Assembly: GCA_000310025.1 (NCBI GenBank) | Contig: FN649735.1 | Coordinates: 4,358,166 to 4,422,165, forward strand | Reading direction: 5' to 3' | Source: Ectocarpus siliculosus | Lineage: Eukaryota; Sar; Phaeophyceae; Ectocarpales; Ectocarpaceae | DNA: 64,000 nucleotides | Shown: positions 47,263-60,600 of the stretch, piece by piece | Position numbering within the stretch: position 1 is the first letter of the stretch | Layout: each line of letters starts with the position of its first letter | Notes under the pieces: model-generated | Told to the model about the DNA's origin: nothing | Databases searched by the model: none | Seen by the model: the letters and a program-made list of their open reading frames with translations, nothing else | Translations under genes and position numbers: made by a program

Positions 47263-50200
47263 AAGGGTAAGGGTGATGAGCGGGCGAGAGGGGGAGGCAT
47301 TTTTTCAACGTTTTTTTTTTTTGTAGCAAGCAGTCTTTCAGGGTTGCGCCGGCAGTGAGCACGAGAGATGGCATGTACATTGTTTCGGCTGCGTTCGGCA
47401 CGGCTTTGAAAAGGATGTACGAGGGCTAATGAATGACGCCAAGTCCTTTCGCGAGTTTTCTGTTCTTGTCCTTTCCAGGGGAGAGACGACCCACTGAGGC
47501 ACGAGCGCGCTCAACAGTAGTGACTCGTTCGTTGAGTGGTTCGTTCACGGCAGTAGTTTGGTGAAGGGATAGTGTAGTGCAGTGCAGCGTCTAGGCCTTC
47601 TTTCTCGAGTGAGGCGTGGAGGGGGGCAACGCCGTTGTTGTACTCGGGGGGCACGTTGGACAGCAATACTAGCGCAGGAGGTCAACCCAATTTCGCCTGG
47701 CGCCGCCTGCTCGCGGGTGCAGATTCGTTTGTTTTTTGTTTTGTCACAGAAAAGGACTTACCTCCATGGCATCATCGCTCAATAAGGCTGGTTTGGCTAT
47801 GCGTCAGAGCACTCTGATTTTTCGGCCAATCCCAATCTTTGATGAGACGCTAGCGTTGAACCTAGGACACTTTTTGTGCACTGCTGTGGCCGGCAGCGCG
47901 AGATGGTAGCGACGGTTACAGGGTAGAGCGCTCCGATGAGTTTGTGACCGTCTTCAAAGTTGGTCCTGAGATATACGCCGTTGCACGTCTTGGTACGTTT
48001 TTTCGTTTTTTGGGTTGTCTGTCCAAATTCTATTCAGCGAATGTTTACGTTGTTGGGTCAACAAGTTGTGGCCGCTCTTTCTGTTGATTTGTGGTAGAGG
48101 GATGGAGGCGGGAGGGGGGGAGGGGAGGCGGGGGCAGTACCATCTTTATGCGCCCGGTTCCATGAGCGCTCATGGTTGGGCAAGTTGTTTTGCATGATGT
48201 ACTGTAGCCGTTTGGGCTCCCGTATGAACGCAGCATGAACTTCGTGCCGTATTGGGACGGCTTGCAACTTTCTCTTGTGCGAGCATCGCTGTGTATGCCG
48301 TCGAAGGGGGTTCCGGACGGCTAGATTTTCGAACAGTTTTTTTCGCTGGTCAACACGCTGTACGGGGGAGCTCAAGACACTGTACGAGGGAGCGGTGGCG
48401 GCGGCGGTATGTTTCTCGTGCAGCCAGCCATGAGATCCATTCTGATATCGGTCGCTAGCTTTACTCACCTTTCTGCTCTGTTCTATTGCAGCAAGGATTG
48501 CGTAGTCATGTGGCCAGGAAGGTAAGATAGGGTACTCGGTTGGGCAACAAAGTGACGAGGAGGGTTGTAGGTTGCGGTGTTGTTGCACGATATATATATA
48601 TTTATATAATACACGAGTGCATTTTCGAAGTCCACCAACAATAGCCTCATGTTCGTGCTTTGTGCGGATGGAGTTAAGTTTGGTTCACCAATCTCTCGTG
48701 GTTGTTGCCAGGCTCTCGTGATTGTGTGAGCAGCAGCTCAGGAGTACTTGGATCCGTTCTGGCGAGGAGTGTTGGCGATGCGGCCCGCAAGTGTTTTTTG
48801 TCAACCGCTGGTAACACTCTGGATGCGTTCTAGTGAAGGGTACGAAGGCAAGCCGATGCGGGCGGTGTGGAAGGTGTAAGCAGTCGCAGGCGATCTGGAC
48901 GGCGCGGGGGTTCGTGTTGAATGTGGAGGGTTTGGAATTGAGGGTAATCGTGCTGGTTAGGTGTCTCAACGGGCTTTGAGACACACCGGAGGGGCCATGC
49001 CGGCTTTGGTGGGGCGATCTGTTGGCAGTGTGATATTGCGCAGGGATACGATATGTGCCTCTTCTCTCCGGCAATGCGTACGTACGCCTGTCGAAGGGTG
49101 TGGCAAAGGGATTAAGGCTTTCGTCGAGAGATTTTGACGTCGCATTACGATGCCGTCAGAGGGTGGGGGGGTTATATGATACCACAAAAGTAGGAGTGCG
49201 GGATCGAGCGAGCGCATCCAAGTAGGGTATGTAGGCGGGTTGTTTGCTAACCATGTAGTCGTTTTGCATTCTGGAGTTTTTAGTCCTTTGGTGCGATTCG
49301 AGCCAAATCATTCGCAGTCCAACGGTTCACGTTGCAGGTAGTTATGCCACGCATCCAGTGGAAATCAACGACTTCATGCCCTTTACATCAAGGGCTTGTA
49401 GTACACAAAAAACTGATTGCTCTTGGCGGCCTTGAGTGTACGGAACTACCCGATGCCGTGTATCCTTGTACCCTTTTCGTGTATTCATCTCGGTGGGTAG
49501 TTTTCTTTCATGACGCGTGGGGGAAGAATCGTTCGCAGAGAAGACTGAAGTGAAGCGGGAAGACAAGCAAGAAAATGGATGCACGGTGCAATGAGATGCC
49601 TATGCATAAAATAGATGATCCTTTCGGAGCGGGAAGCCGGCAGTTTGTTGCACATACGAGTCCCACATTCTTTGTAAGAACAAGACACCGGTTGCAGATA
49701 CGAGTCTAAGAACATGACACCGGTTGGTTGGTTCGTAACTAGGTTGACTCGTGTGTCGCGGTGGAGATACCCGTCACAAGTCGTCTCTATGACGCCGTGC
49801 TACTCGCAAAAGCCGGCTTCAACGACGACCCGTCGAATTTTCAGATTCCAAGGACTGTCTCGACGATGCATTTTTTCTCTCAACGGCCCCATTCGATACT
49901 CATACCTTGCGAGAGTGGAAGGTACATGCATCATTTTTTTCGTTTGTCGGTGTTCTTTTCCCCGATATGGGCAACATTTGTGCTCGCTGAGGTAGTGTTG
50001 ATATACATCCACATCTACAGTCGGCGTTTTCATGTGTTTACTTGTCATTGTGGTGCCACTGATGTTTGATTTTCGCATCGATGTTGTGACTTCCCTGGTT
50101 GGGAGGGAGCGCTCTAAACCTTGCATTGTTTTTTCTTGTTGCTCTTGTGGAAACAAGTACGTCTGTAGGTCAGTGTTGCTCGCCAGAAATAGCCATTTTA

Positions 50201-53200
50201 TTTTTTGCTGGACCTGGCTGGCCGGTCGCCGACCCTGCAGGTGGATAGACATCAGTCCCTGACGCCCGTTTGTACATTTTTTTCGTGCTGATGGCGAAGA
50301 ATTTTTTCTTGGTGGTTGAGCTGCCCCGGCGATGTTCGCCTAGTAATGTTTCGGTTGCCGCAGCGGCGTCTTGCTCGCGAAAGACATCGTTAGCGCTTTC
50401 TCTATGCAACACCGCAGTTCTCGTGACACCTTTGACTCATCTTGGTGAACACTTCGGCAGGCGGCCTTCGCTTATTGTTGTAGGTGCTTGTGTATGATCT
50501 TTTCTATAATACCCACGCAGCACCGAATTGCTTGTTAAAAAAATACGCCGGGGCGATCGCGAGTCGGCCTTGTCAGGCTTTTGACCAAACTTGGTAAGTC
50601 CACCCAAGCGACAAACCCTCTCAAGTACTCCAAGCCATTGGAGCGCGGATTAGGGTTATAGGGTCGCGGTAGGGGACAAGCGGAGTGAAACATATTGGGT
50701 ACATTCATAAGCGTCCGCCGGGGACGTCAGTCAGGAACAGTCTGTGGTTGTGGTTCGTGGAAATGATGCTGGTCGGTGTAAATCACGTTTTGTGGATGTG
50801 GCGTGGGTTCCTCGAGGAGGGCTTCGACGCTATCAAGATGATCCTCAAATTGAACATTTATTTTACTTGAATTCTGCACAGGTGAGAAATGCAGCTTTTT
50901 CGTATGGGGGACGGGTTTTTCATCATATTCATTGAAGCGACCTTATCAATTGTGGCATGGTTCAAGTTGAAGGGTAGTCTGGCGTGGTTTCAGCCAGGAA
51001 GAAATAACGCGAAGAAACGGTGAACGCTGGGTGCTGTCGACGACACCCTTCGCCCGGATTTCTTTGGTCTTGAGAAGTAACGTCGTCAGGTAAGGCGTTG
51101 CATTTCGCAATGGGAACGGCCGGTTGAACAGAGAAAGAGGGTCCTCGTGCTGCCCGCCACAATATTTATATATATTTTATTTTTCTGTTTTGCTCTTCTT
51201 GCTGAGTGACCGTTTTTTACACAACATTCGGCTGCCGCTTACGCTCGGAATGTGCTGCGAAGCTACATCGTCTCTGGCGCTATTGCTCGCGTAGGTAGCG
51301 ATGCGCGTCGCCTACTCCTTTCATTGTGTCTTCATCCATGAACAGCAAGCAGCACTTGAAGAGGTAAACAACACGGACGGTCCGCCGCATACACACGAAA
51401 CTCACAGGTCTTGCTGCGTAATACTTGATTGACTTGAGATATTGTCAATGTCATGTACACACGCAGTAGGAGCTATGACATCGGTCGATGCTTTGCTCGT
51501 GTAGAAGTGCGCATCTAATACGGACGGCGTATTGAGGTAGCACGTACGTACATAGCTCGTCCTGTCGTGTAGCCAGACTATACTACAGTTATGTTCGTAT
51601 TGTTCGTTGTCACCATTGCACCATCAACAAATCTAGCGACGGTAGACTAGACTAGTTATTGTTGATTCTTGCTTGGTGAGACTACAGCATCAGTGCATCC
51701 GATATTACCGTTCGCTACGCTTGTTTACATGTCTGATATTCGGTGGGTCAGAGGGACGGTGTCAGAGGGACGGTCAGAGGGACGAGAGAGGGTGTGAGAG
51801 AGAGTGACTGCGTTGTCTTCTCTGCGCTCTCTTCTCTCGCGTTTCGACGGACGGTTGGGGTCCCCACAACAACGAGAACCGATTTGATTGTTTTCTTTCT
51901 TGCTGACTAAAGAGGCAACCCGTGCGTCCGGTCGCTGTATGCGGGACGATGGGCGCTGCCAGGAAATGGGCAATTGTTTCCTGCAATGCCTATGTGACAT
52001 CTTCCGGGAATTCAGAGCGGCGAGCGTACTTTTTCTGCGCTATCTTCCGCCTTTCTTACTGAAGCTTGTCGTTACTGGCTCGCTCTCCTGTTGTTCTCGC
52101 TCTTTCTTCCTGCTTGTTTTATTGATTTATTTTGTTCATGCTGTGTTTTTTGGGGTCCTCTCCACTCACCCATCGTGTAGCGGTGAACACGGACGGTAGG
52201 CGTGTTGAGGTAGTTTGTCCGTGGTGCTAATGTGTATTCTATATTTGCCAGCTAGTTGGTTTTTGGTTGTCATTTGGTTTTTGGTTGTCGCTAGCTTCCG
52301 CCTCCTGTGGCTACCGCCTGGCTGGTTCTGCAACGGCGAGCAGGATAGAGGACGTCAACGATGATGTTGCGTTGTTGTAGGTCAATGATGATGCCAGTTC
52401 GCCCGGGCGTTTTTTATTCTGCCGAGTGAGAGGGACTTAAGTACTGGTCCGCGTTGTGGTGGTCTCCTTCGTTCGGGTGAGATAGTGCGTACTCGACAGG
52501 TCATCAGCGAGCGTGAATAGCGAGATTTGACAGCATGGAGTCCCTCGCCACAAAACGTGCATGCATACGCATGGACGGGTGTAAGAAGTGCCCTCTCCTG
52601 TCTCTCTGCTCAGGGCCGGTCGCGACTGTTCTTCTGAGGTTGTGCGCGTGAGGTCGTGTCTTTGTTGTTCGGGCAATACAGACAGAAATAAATTCAGTCA
52701 GTCGTGGTGTCCAACAACAACATGAACGGTACCGGCACTGCTGGATTGTGCATGGATAGTTGTTGATATTTTTCTTTCGAAAAATGTCTGCATACTTTAG
52801 CCCGCCGACGATAATCGTCGGCTTGCTTTCAAAACAACGTAAGTAAGTAGAGACGACGGTTGATGTCTTAAAACAGATGTTGGTAGCGAAGCGTTATTTA
52901 CAAACCAGCACCTCGGATTTCGTGTTGTTGGAGCTGTCGCGACTGCCGCAGGGCGTTTCACGACGCTCCTCTGGTTGCCCCCAGCTAATGTCGGGAATGA
53001 TCAGTAACGGACAGGTCGAGACTGCTGTTCAAAGTATTGAAGTTATTGAGATGTTGAGCGGCTGCTTGATGGCGGGTAGCCATTACCATACTTGTATGTG
53101 ATTTGGTCGAGAACGCGTGGTGGCGAGCGATACAAGCACCCCGGTAAGAGCTCCGAATAGCTATCGTGTCTCCAACACGTGTGTGTGTATGGTCGCGGAT

Positions 53201-56200
53201 GCCTATCTACATATATCCTCCATAGAATACAAACCTACCCCTCACAAACGAACGGCGGATGACGAGGGAACGCTATGAACTTTTATGTTGGGTGTGTGAT
53301 GGACATGGTACGTGCGTGATGATGCATTCATTCCCAGCGCATCACCACCGAACGAAGGAGGAAGGTGGAAACAGACAATAGAGGGAACGCAAGCCGTTGT
53401 ACCTGCTGCTGTTTTGGTTTGTGTGGTCTCTGTTGTTTCTCTTGCTGTGAAAACGACTGTTTTCTTTTCAGCGGCGCTTGGTTGAGGTTCCTGTATCGTT
53501 CGATTCCACCGTCCACCAGCCATCATTCTGCAACCTTGAGATCGTGGTCAACGGCTTTATGTAGCTTCTTCGCTCCCTCTCGTGGATGCAGCATTTTTCC
53601 CCAACCGCCGCGCTAGTCCCACATCCGTCTCAGCAGCTCTCCACGAGTTTCTGGTGGGTGCGACCATCTCGCAGCACTAGACTAAAATGCCACCGTGCAC
53701 TACGAGTGGTTTAGCTGTCGAGGCTTCAGTTTGTAATCTTCATGTACATACCCACGAACGTTCGACTCTTCCGTATGCGCGACCGTCGGTTATCGTTCCG
53801 TGATCCAGCGTTTCTTTTTCATACAAGTAGCTTGTTGTATCGTTGTTGTTGCGTTCACCATCAGGTTCGTTCGCAATCAGTGTTGTTACCGGGAGTAGTG
53901 AATTTTGTTGATTTAGCTGTTCCGTAGTTGTACTCAGCAGTCATCGTTTTTTTTTTTTATTGTGTTTTCACAACCGGAGGCTGCTCCTGGCCTAGCTATA
54001 AACAAACAGATTCACTTAGGTCAATATGAGTGCAAGGTCAGCGCCAACGCCAGCTTCGACATTTTAACCCACGTGTCTCACGTGGTAGCTTGGTGAAAAT
54101 TTTCCCGAGGCCGGGGGCTTCCGCTGTTCTATCTGCAGTAGTAAAATGCGCTGCTGCCGGTGTCAAGTATGAGCATCATTTTCCAGTTTTAATTTTAGCA
54201 CATCTGTCCGTGGCAGTGTACTAATTAAAAAACCGAGCAGAGAATGACAAGTGTTGCACTACATGTTGTGGAGGCGAAATTTATTTTGCCGAAAGGGTAT
54301 GCGGTGTTCGTCCATCTCGAAAGTGCCTCATGAAGTATGAGATAGATAACGAACCGGTCATCAGTCCCCGCGATCATCGACGAGGCTCTTCATGTCCTTT
54401 GTAGACTACCGTACGTACTGAAGACAGCTCGAAGGAAAGTGAGAAGAACGTGACAGGTAACGCCCTCAAATGGTCCAATTACGCACGGGTCTAACCCTAC
54501 TGGGGTTGTGACACCCACAAGTCCAGAGAACTTCGCGCAGGCTATGCACTAAGCCACAAGATTGTTCACTACTGCAGTTGATTGATCTCGGCAGAAGACG
54601 TCACGGCTCAGTTGTTTGTCGCCACTACACTACAGCAGATCTGACTCGAGAGAGCGTCCGACTGAGATCGAATCAGTATTTGGAGTCGAAGCTTATATGT
54701 CCCCGTCATGTAACTCCTACCGGCAAGTGACGGACAGATGGATGTATTATAGGCAAAAAATCAGCGATAAATTGGACCCTGGTTTCATCCAGCTTGTCGA
54801 TTTGGTTACGATTTTCAAAAATATACCGCTAACTTCGCATACTTGGGTAGTAAAACAGGGGGCGTCCGCATCGATCAGTTGTGGACCGTCAGTCAGTCGT
54901 GGACCACTACGGGTGGGTGTTGGGGAAGACCATGATGAGCAGAGATCACAACGGGCTTTACTGTGACGACAACAAGAAGCAACAACAATCACGACGACGA
55001 CTATGACGTAAAAAGCATTTTTGGAGAAAAACGAAACACTCCATGTCTCAATAGCTGTCGTGCCCATGTGTAGTGCCGGTCAGTTGCGTGCGGTGTGTCG
55101 TTGAGCTGAGACCACGCGAACGGTTTTTGTCGTTGTTGTTGAGCAGCCGGACGAACCTCGCATGAAGTGTTGTGCAGTATTTCCACTTGTTCGCGAATGA
55201 GCCGCGTAGAAGACTAGGAGTACCGATAATAATCCTTTGTGAAGATTCAACAGGACTGTACGTAGTACCAGGAAGAAGGTCTTTCGTACAAACCTCCACT
55301 CCGCAGTTAAGTTTTTTTGCCGTTGAAGGGCGGGCAAGAGAAGGCGAAGATATAGTGACGCTTGCGCTAAGAGACGAATGAATATGTCTCGTTCGTCTGC
55401 GTGGTGTACACAGCAGGGACCCCGCACAGAAGCAGCTTCAATGAATAGTTCCCCGAGAAGGAGACGTATGAATGCCGGTGGTCCTTTGCGTTGTTGCCGC
55501 GTGCATCGTGTACGTTCGGGTGTAGTGTTCAAAGAGTGGGATCACAGGCTTACTCTCAGAACTTGCTTGGGTACACTCGACACGGTACAAGCACCGTCTA
55601 TATCGACGTATGCTACTGCTGTCGTCGGCAGAATACCGTTCTGGGGTTTGAGGCCAAGGTAGGTTCTTTCATGCCAGCTGACGTTAGTTTGCAAGCAAAA
55701 TGCGAACGAACGGCCTTCCTCGTGTGGGATGGTTGTATGACCAAAAGATATAACTGATAAGACTGTTGTAAGCAACACTCGAAAACCTTGTCGTCGGACG
55801 ACAACCGCTAACCTAACGCGGTGTCTGCAAATTTCCGTCGTAAATCAAGTGCTGCATGACGTACCAAGCGTCCCTCTTTTTGCAGCCGAGGGAACGGCCG
55901 TCATCATGTCGGTCGTGAAGGAAAATGCACCTCTGGGCTTCCAAGCAACACAGCGACTCTCGTCGATTTTTGTCTTATGCCGTCAGTGTTGTACGTAGAT
56001 GGTTGCAACACAAGTGGTTCCTTCTCATTTGAGTCCCATGCCTTGCGCTGTCATGATGCTGTATTTACCCGCTGGTAGGTGTGCATATGAATACGTGAAT
56101 GTTCCTCACCATACCGACGTACCGTGCTGATGAGCAAAAAACGCCTGCGGCTGGTCACACGGTGTGTTCGGTGTTCTTTCGTAAAACGCCTGCGTCGCGA

Positions 56201-57673
56201 CTTCCCCCCTATCTTTTGCATGAACTGGTGTGTCTTGCGTGTGGACAACGGCTCGAGTTCTCGCGGGAGTGATTGAACTCACACACCCTAAGGCCGCAAG
56301 GTTTCCCAGAAAAAGAGACCCAGAGCAACGTTCGCCACGGAACAAGTGGGCGAACGTATGCCGGGCGCGAGCACGGGCTACAGCTCATCAGCTCATCACT
56401 TTGTCAAATTTGATTACTCGAAGGGATTGGCAGAATAAGGACGGATGCTCCCCGTTTCCGATGTCCACGACCCCCCGACATCTATCCCCGAGATTCCACC
56501 CTACACCCAATCTCTGACTTTTCTGCACCCCTCCCTCTCATCTCTCATCCTCATTTGTACAGCCACCCAGGCAGGTTCTACGATGCACACCACGTCGCAG
56601 AACGCATTTAATCAACGAGAACAAAAACAAACCTGTACATCAAATCTTTCTTTCGCTCACGTCGTGTCGCAGGCGAAGATTCTACACGGTCCTCGCCACT
56701 GTGGGCGCTGTGGCGGATACACTCGCGACACCAAAGTCGACACGTCAGCAACCCATGCTCCGATCTGGCTACACACGCGCAACGTGCGCCCAAAAACGTG
56801 GAAACACAATCAATCCCGTTCGTCCATCACCCCCTGCACAGAAATCCAAGCATGGGTGGCTGTGTGCGTCTCCACCCCCTCCGCGTGTCGATCATTTTTG
56901 CTCTGCGACACCCTCCCGTGTACATGCAGCGGTGGTCAGAAACTCCCTCTTTCTTCTGCGGGTGGAATTTTCGACACAAATCTCGCACAATATTCTCCCA
57001 ACATCCTTTAACCAAAGTATTTCCTGCCGCGGATCCCAACTCTTTATCAGGGTATCCATCATACACCCCACCGCCCCCGCAAACCAAAAACAAGCAGTTC
57101 TACGCAACGGCCGCTGCATAGATCAACCACATTCCGTCCATTGTTCTCCTCCGACACAGCTGCAAAAGCGAAATGCCGCACGACTCGGATCGAAGGGCGC
57201 GGTATCGCCAACGACGCAACAAGGAAAAGGCCGTGCAAGAGCGCGTGCCACTAAGACTATCATATGACGCAACCCGACGCGAAGACGGCACTGCTGCACG
57301 AGCGGTCTACAGTCGCCTCAACAAACGCATGCTACAACGTACGGGGCGATAATCTAACCAACGCTTCTCGTAACGCCGGAACACGGGGCGTGTCAGCAAC
57401 AAGGGCGTGGATGCAACATAGCTTTTTGCCCAAATATCAGCCAGGCCGTTCTTACCCCCACGGCAACGTCGACGGACCCAAGAGAACGCGAGAGACAAGA
57501 AAAAAAAGATAAACACACGCTCGGGAGGGGAAAGGGGGGCGGCGAGATGCAGCTCCTCAACACATACTCGTTTGACGACAAATCACTCGAAGAGGGTATC
57601 GATTTACCGTTAACCGAAACCTAATACGTCAACCTGTCATCTTTCAGGAGGTCGACTCAAAAGCCCAGTCCTC
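47263..57673. other. 10.4-kb convergent region, no gene supported
   Basis: Lies between the RRM gene stop (plus) and the DUF1517-like gene stop (minus). Both ends are probably long 3' untranslated regions: the left is G/T-rich on plus, and 56.4-57.6 kb is C/A-rich on plus as expected for the non-template side of a minus-strand transcript. Open frames up to 188 codons occur without domains or splice support. No intact transposon, terminal repeats or tandem arrays were noticed. Confidence 0.45.
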
Positions 57674-60600
57674 TCAGAGGTCCATGAGCTCGGGGAAGTC
57701 GGCGATTGCGTCCTCCCTAGTTAGCACTTCCCACGGTTCCTCGGGCGTCCAGAGGACCTCCGCCGCCAGCACGTTGTCTCCTCCGTCCGACAGGGACCCG
57801 CTTGCGATCGTCTGCAGCGCCGTCTTGAGGCCTGCATGAAATTGCGAGTGTTGAGAGATAATGTCGCATTGATACAATGGTGGTCATCAACTAGAGTTGG
57901 GGGGATGGCGGGCCGGTCGACGTGCAGGTATTCGTCGTACGGTTGGATCAATGGCTGACCATCTGTGGGTACGAGAAAACGAAGATAGACGGACGGCACC
58001 GTCACCGGGAGGCGAACAGGCATTTTGGCAAAGGGTACGTATAACAAGTTAACGCTACCGCGGTGGCTGAATGGCAAAAGCCGTGGGGGGTCAGGCCAAG
58101 GAGGCCGAGGTAGCGGCTGAACGAGGTGGTGGCATCGTGTAGAATACGTGCAAGACGCGTGACTATCCACCGGACGGCAACAGGACAAACACTGGTTTGT
58201 AGAGAACGACCTACTTAAAGCCGGAAGCGTTCATTTTTGTTGCATGTAGCGCGTGTTTTTTTCCCTGTGTGCGTCAAAATGCAAGCGTGTTCTTGGTGTG
58301 TTTGAATTATCTCCGAGTCACTGTCCTGCAGGACATTGGGGTCAGCAAAGCGTGTCGGGCTTTGCGTTCTTGCTTGGACTCCCTGACGCGCGTTGGCGTC
58401 TTCTGGTCAACACAAAGTAGAGATGCTTGCCCTTCTTGGTTAAATGTCGGGGCAGGACGAGGGACAAATGACACTTGAACGTAAAACATCCGCATGTGAT
58501 GAGTCGTCTACTCCAAGAAAACGGGCCACATCTCTCCTCTCACCCGAGATGTTGCTGACGCTCCTGTCGAGCCCCAACCTCTTCATCGCATCCCCTCGGA
58601 GAGCGACGACCAGGCTCACCACCGCAACGGTGGGCCCGCCGGATCCGATCCCCCCTCCACCCGATCGTTCCGCGGAGATGTTCTTGCCCCCAATCACGGC
58701 GTTCGTCTCGCGCTCAATCTGTTGCCCAGAGAAAGCAAGTGGACAGGTAGACAGGCGGTGTGTGTTTCAGGAGAGCGGACTGAGTAACGATAAAAAGCAA
58801 GGCGAGTTCATGTAACAACCCAATTCTCCCCCGCGCACCCCTCCTGTCCCAGATTCCGCGGGATATAAATCGTGTTTGCTTTTTATCCCGCTTTTTGGCT
58901 GGCGCCTTTTGATCGATCCACCAGATAGTGCGGTCTAGCTACGACAGAACCACGCACACACGTCTTGTTCACTGTCTGCCGGTTAACGCGTTCAACCTCC
59001 GCTGTGGCCTACTGTCGGCAGGTGGGGTCCGCGGAATAGAAAATGTGTTCGCGTATGTTGTCACGCTCAAAGACTAACGTCTCTCCATCGAGCAGCAAAT
59101 TACTGTAGTTACTGTAGTGCGGTCGGTGCGAATTAGAGAACCACACACTTTACAACATGAGAATGACGACGTTTTCATGGCGCGGTCCAAGTCGATTAGC
59201 CCCAAGGGGACATGGTGGTGTGGTTACTGATTACCATCAAATTCATCACACTAAATGTTATTCTATATTGGTATTTCCAGTCTGCGCTCGTTGCCCTTGA
59301 AATTTTTCAGATTGTTTTTCCCGAACCCATCGAGCAAGGGATTGTGAAACAGCTGCATGAAAGATGGCATCGCACGTTCGACACCGAGCAACAGCTTGCA
59401 ACCACTACAGCTAACCCTAACCCAAATTTTGCATTGGTTCAGCGTAACTCACTTGAACTGCTCAAATTTACCGCTTTATGACACTAGCATATTGCTGGAA
59501 ATACTGAATATTGCTCGCACACACAGCAGCAGAAGCAGCAGCAGCAGCAGCAGCAGCACGGGCCTGATCACTGGTCAAGCCTGGGTATACGCGGTTGTTG
59601 CGCTTGTGTGAACAAACAGCAAAGGATGCTATTAATAGTGACCCCGAACGGCTGACACGCGAGGGGGGAAGAGGAGTACACAAGTGCATCTTGGTCTGAG
59701 GGGTTTCACCCTCCGTTGACTGACCAATGTTCACTGAAATAAACACAACTACCCGACACCTTTTTTCATTCTACAACCTTTCCAATACCGGTCCATTAAC
59801 GCCACCCCCCGAGGTGTGGAAAGCTCGAACGGCTGCTTCAAGTACCAAGTGTACTTCCATTTAAGGTACACTTTTTTCCCCCCCACCCCGTTTTTTGCCC
59901 CCCCCTCGGTGTTTGTCATCAGGGTTGGGTTTTCGTCGTTGGCAACGACGTGGTAAAATTAAGCCGATCACTTCGTGAGCTCGGCAACCAGGTTACCGCT
60001 TTTTTTTTTTGCCTCTGTTTTTTTTTTAGTTGGTAACCATAATGATGGTGGAGTAGATTATGTTGTGGGGGGTCGAGAACCCTCATTCCGCCCCCCCCCC
60101 CCGGTGTTTGTCATCGGGGTTGGGTTTTCGTCGCTTGGCAACGACTTTGTAAAACAAGCCGCCCCCCTCCGGTGTTTGCCATCGGGATTGGGTTTTCGCC
60201 GCTTGGCAACGACGTTGTAAAACAAGCCGCCCCCCCGATGGTTGCCATCGGGATTGGGTTTTCGTCGCTTGGCAACGACGTTGTAAAACAAGCCAATTCA
60301 CCTCGTGAACTCGGCAACCAGGTTACCGTTTTTTTTTTTTTACCTTTGGTTTTTGTTTTGGCGGTAACCATAATGGTGGTCGAGTAGATCATGTTGTGCG
60401 GGGTCGAGAACCCTCACTCCGCGCAAGGGGGATGATCGCACCACGTTGTGTTAAAATGGTCAAGCGTCCTCGAGGCAGTTACACAGTGCTTACAACTGTC
60501 TCTGGAAGTGAAAGCACCAGAAAATAAATTAAGTCATACGCAGCTGTCATCCGTACGCAAGGAAGTAAGCACAAGATGTCGAACACCCTTAGCAGGATGC

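Noticed and set aside
45800-47326. 508-codon alternate-frame ORF rich in Thr, Ala, Pro and Arg
   Set aside because: Shadow frame of the GC-rich, repeat-coding last exon of the RRM gene; the chosen frame is the one in phase with upstream exons.
58050-58116. tRNA-like fold: GCTACC and GGTAGC ends around GGTGGCTGAATGGC
   Set aside because: The ends pair and the start looks like a Ser/Leu tRNA D-arm. There is no T-arm GGTTCGA-type box or credible anticodon arm, so no tRNA is called.
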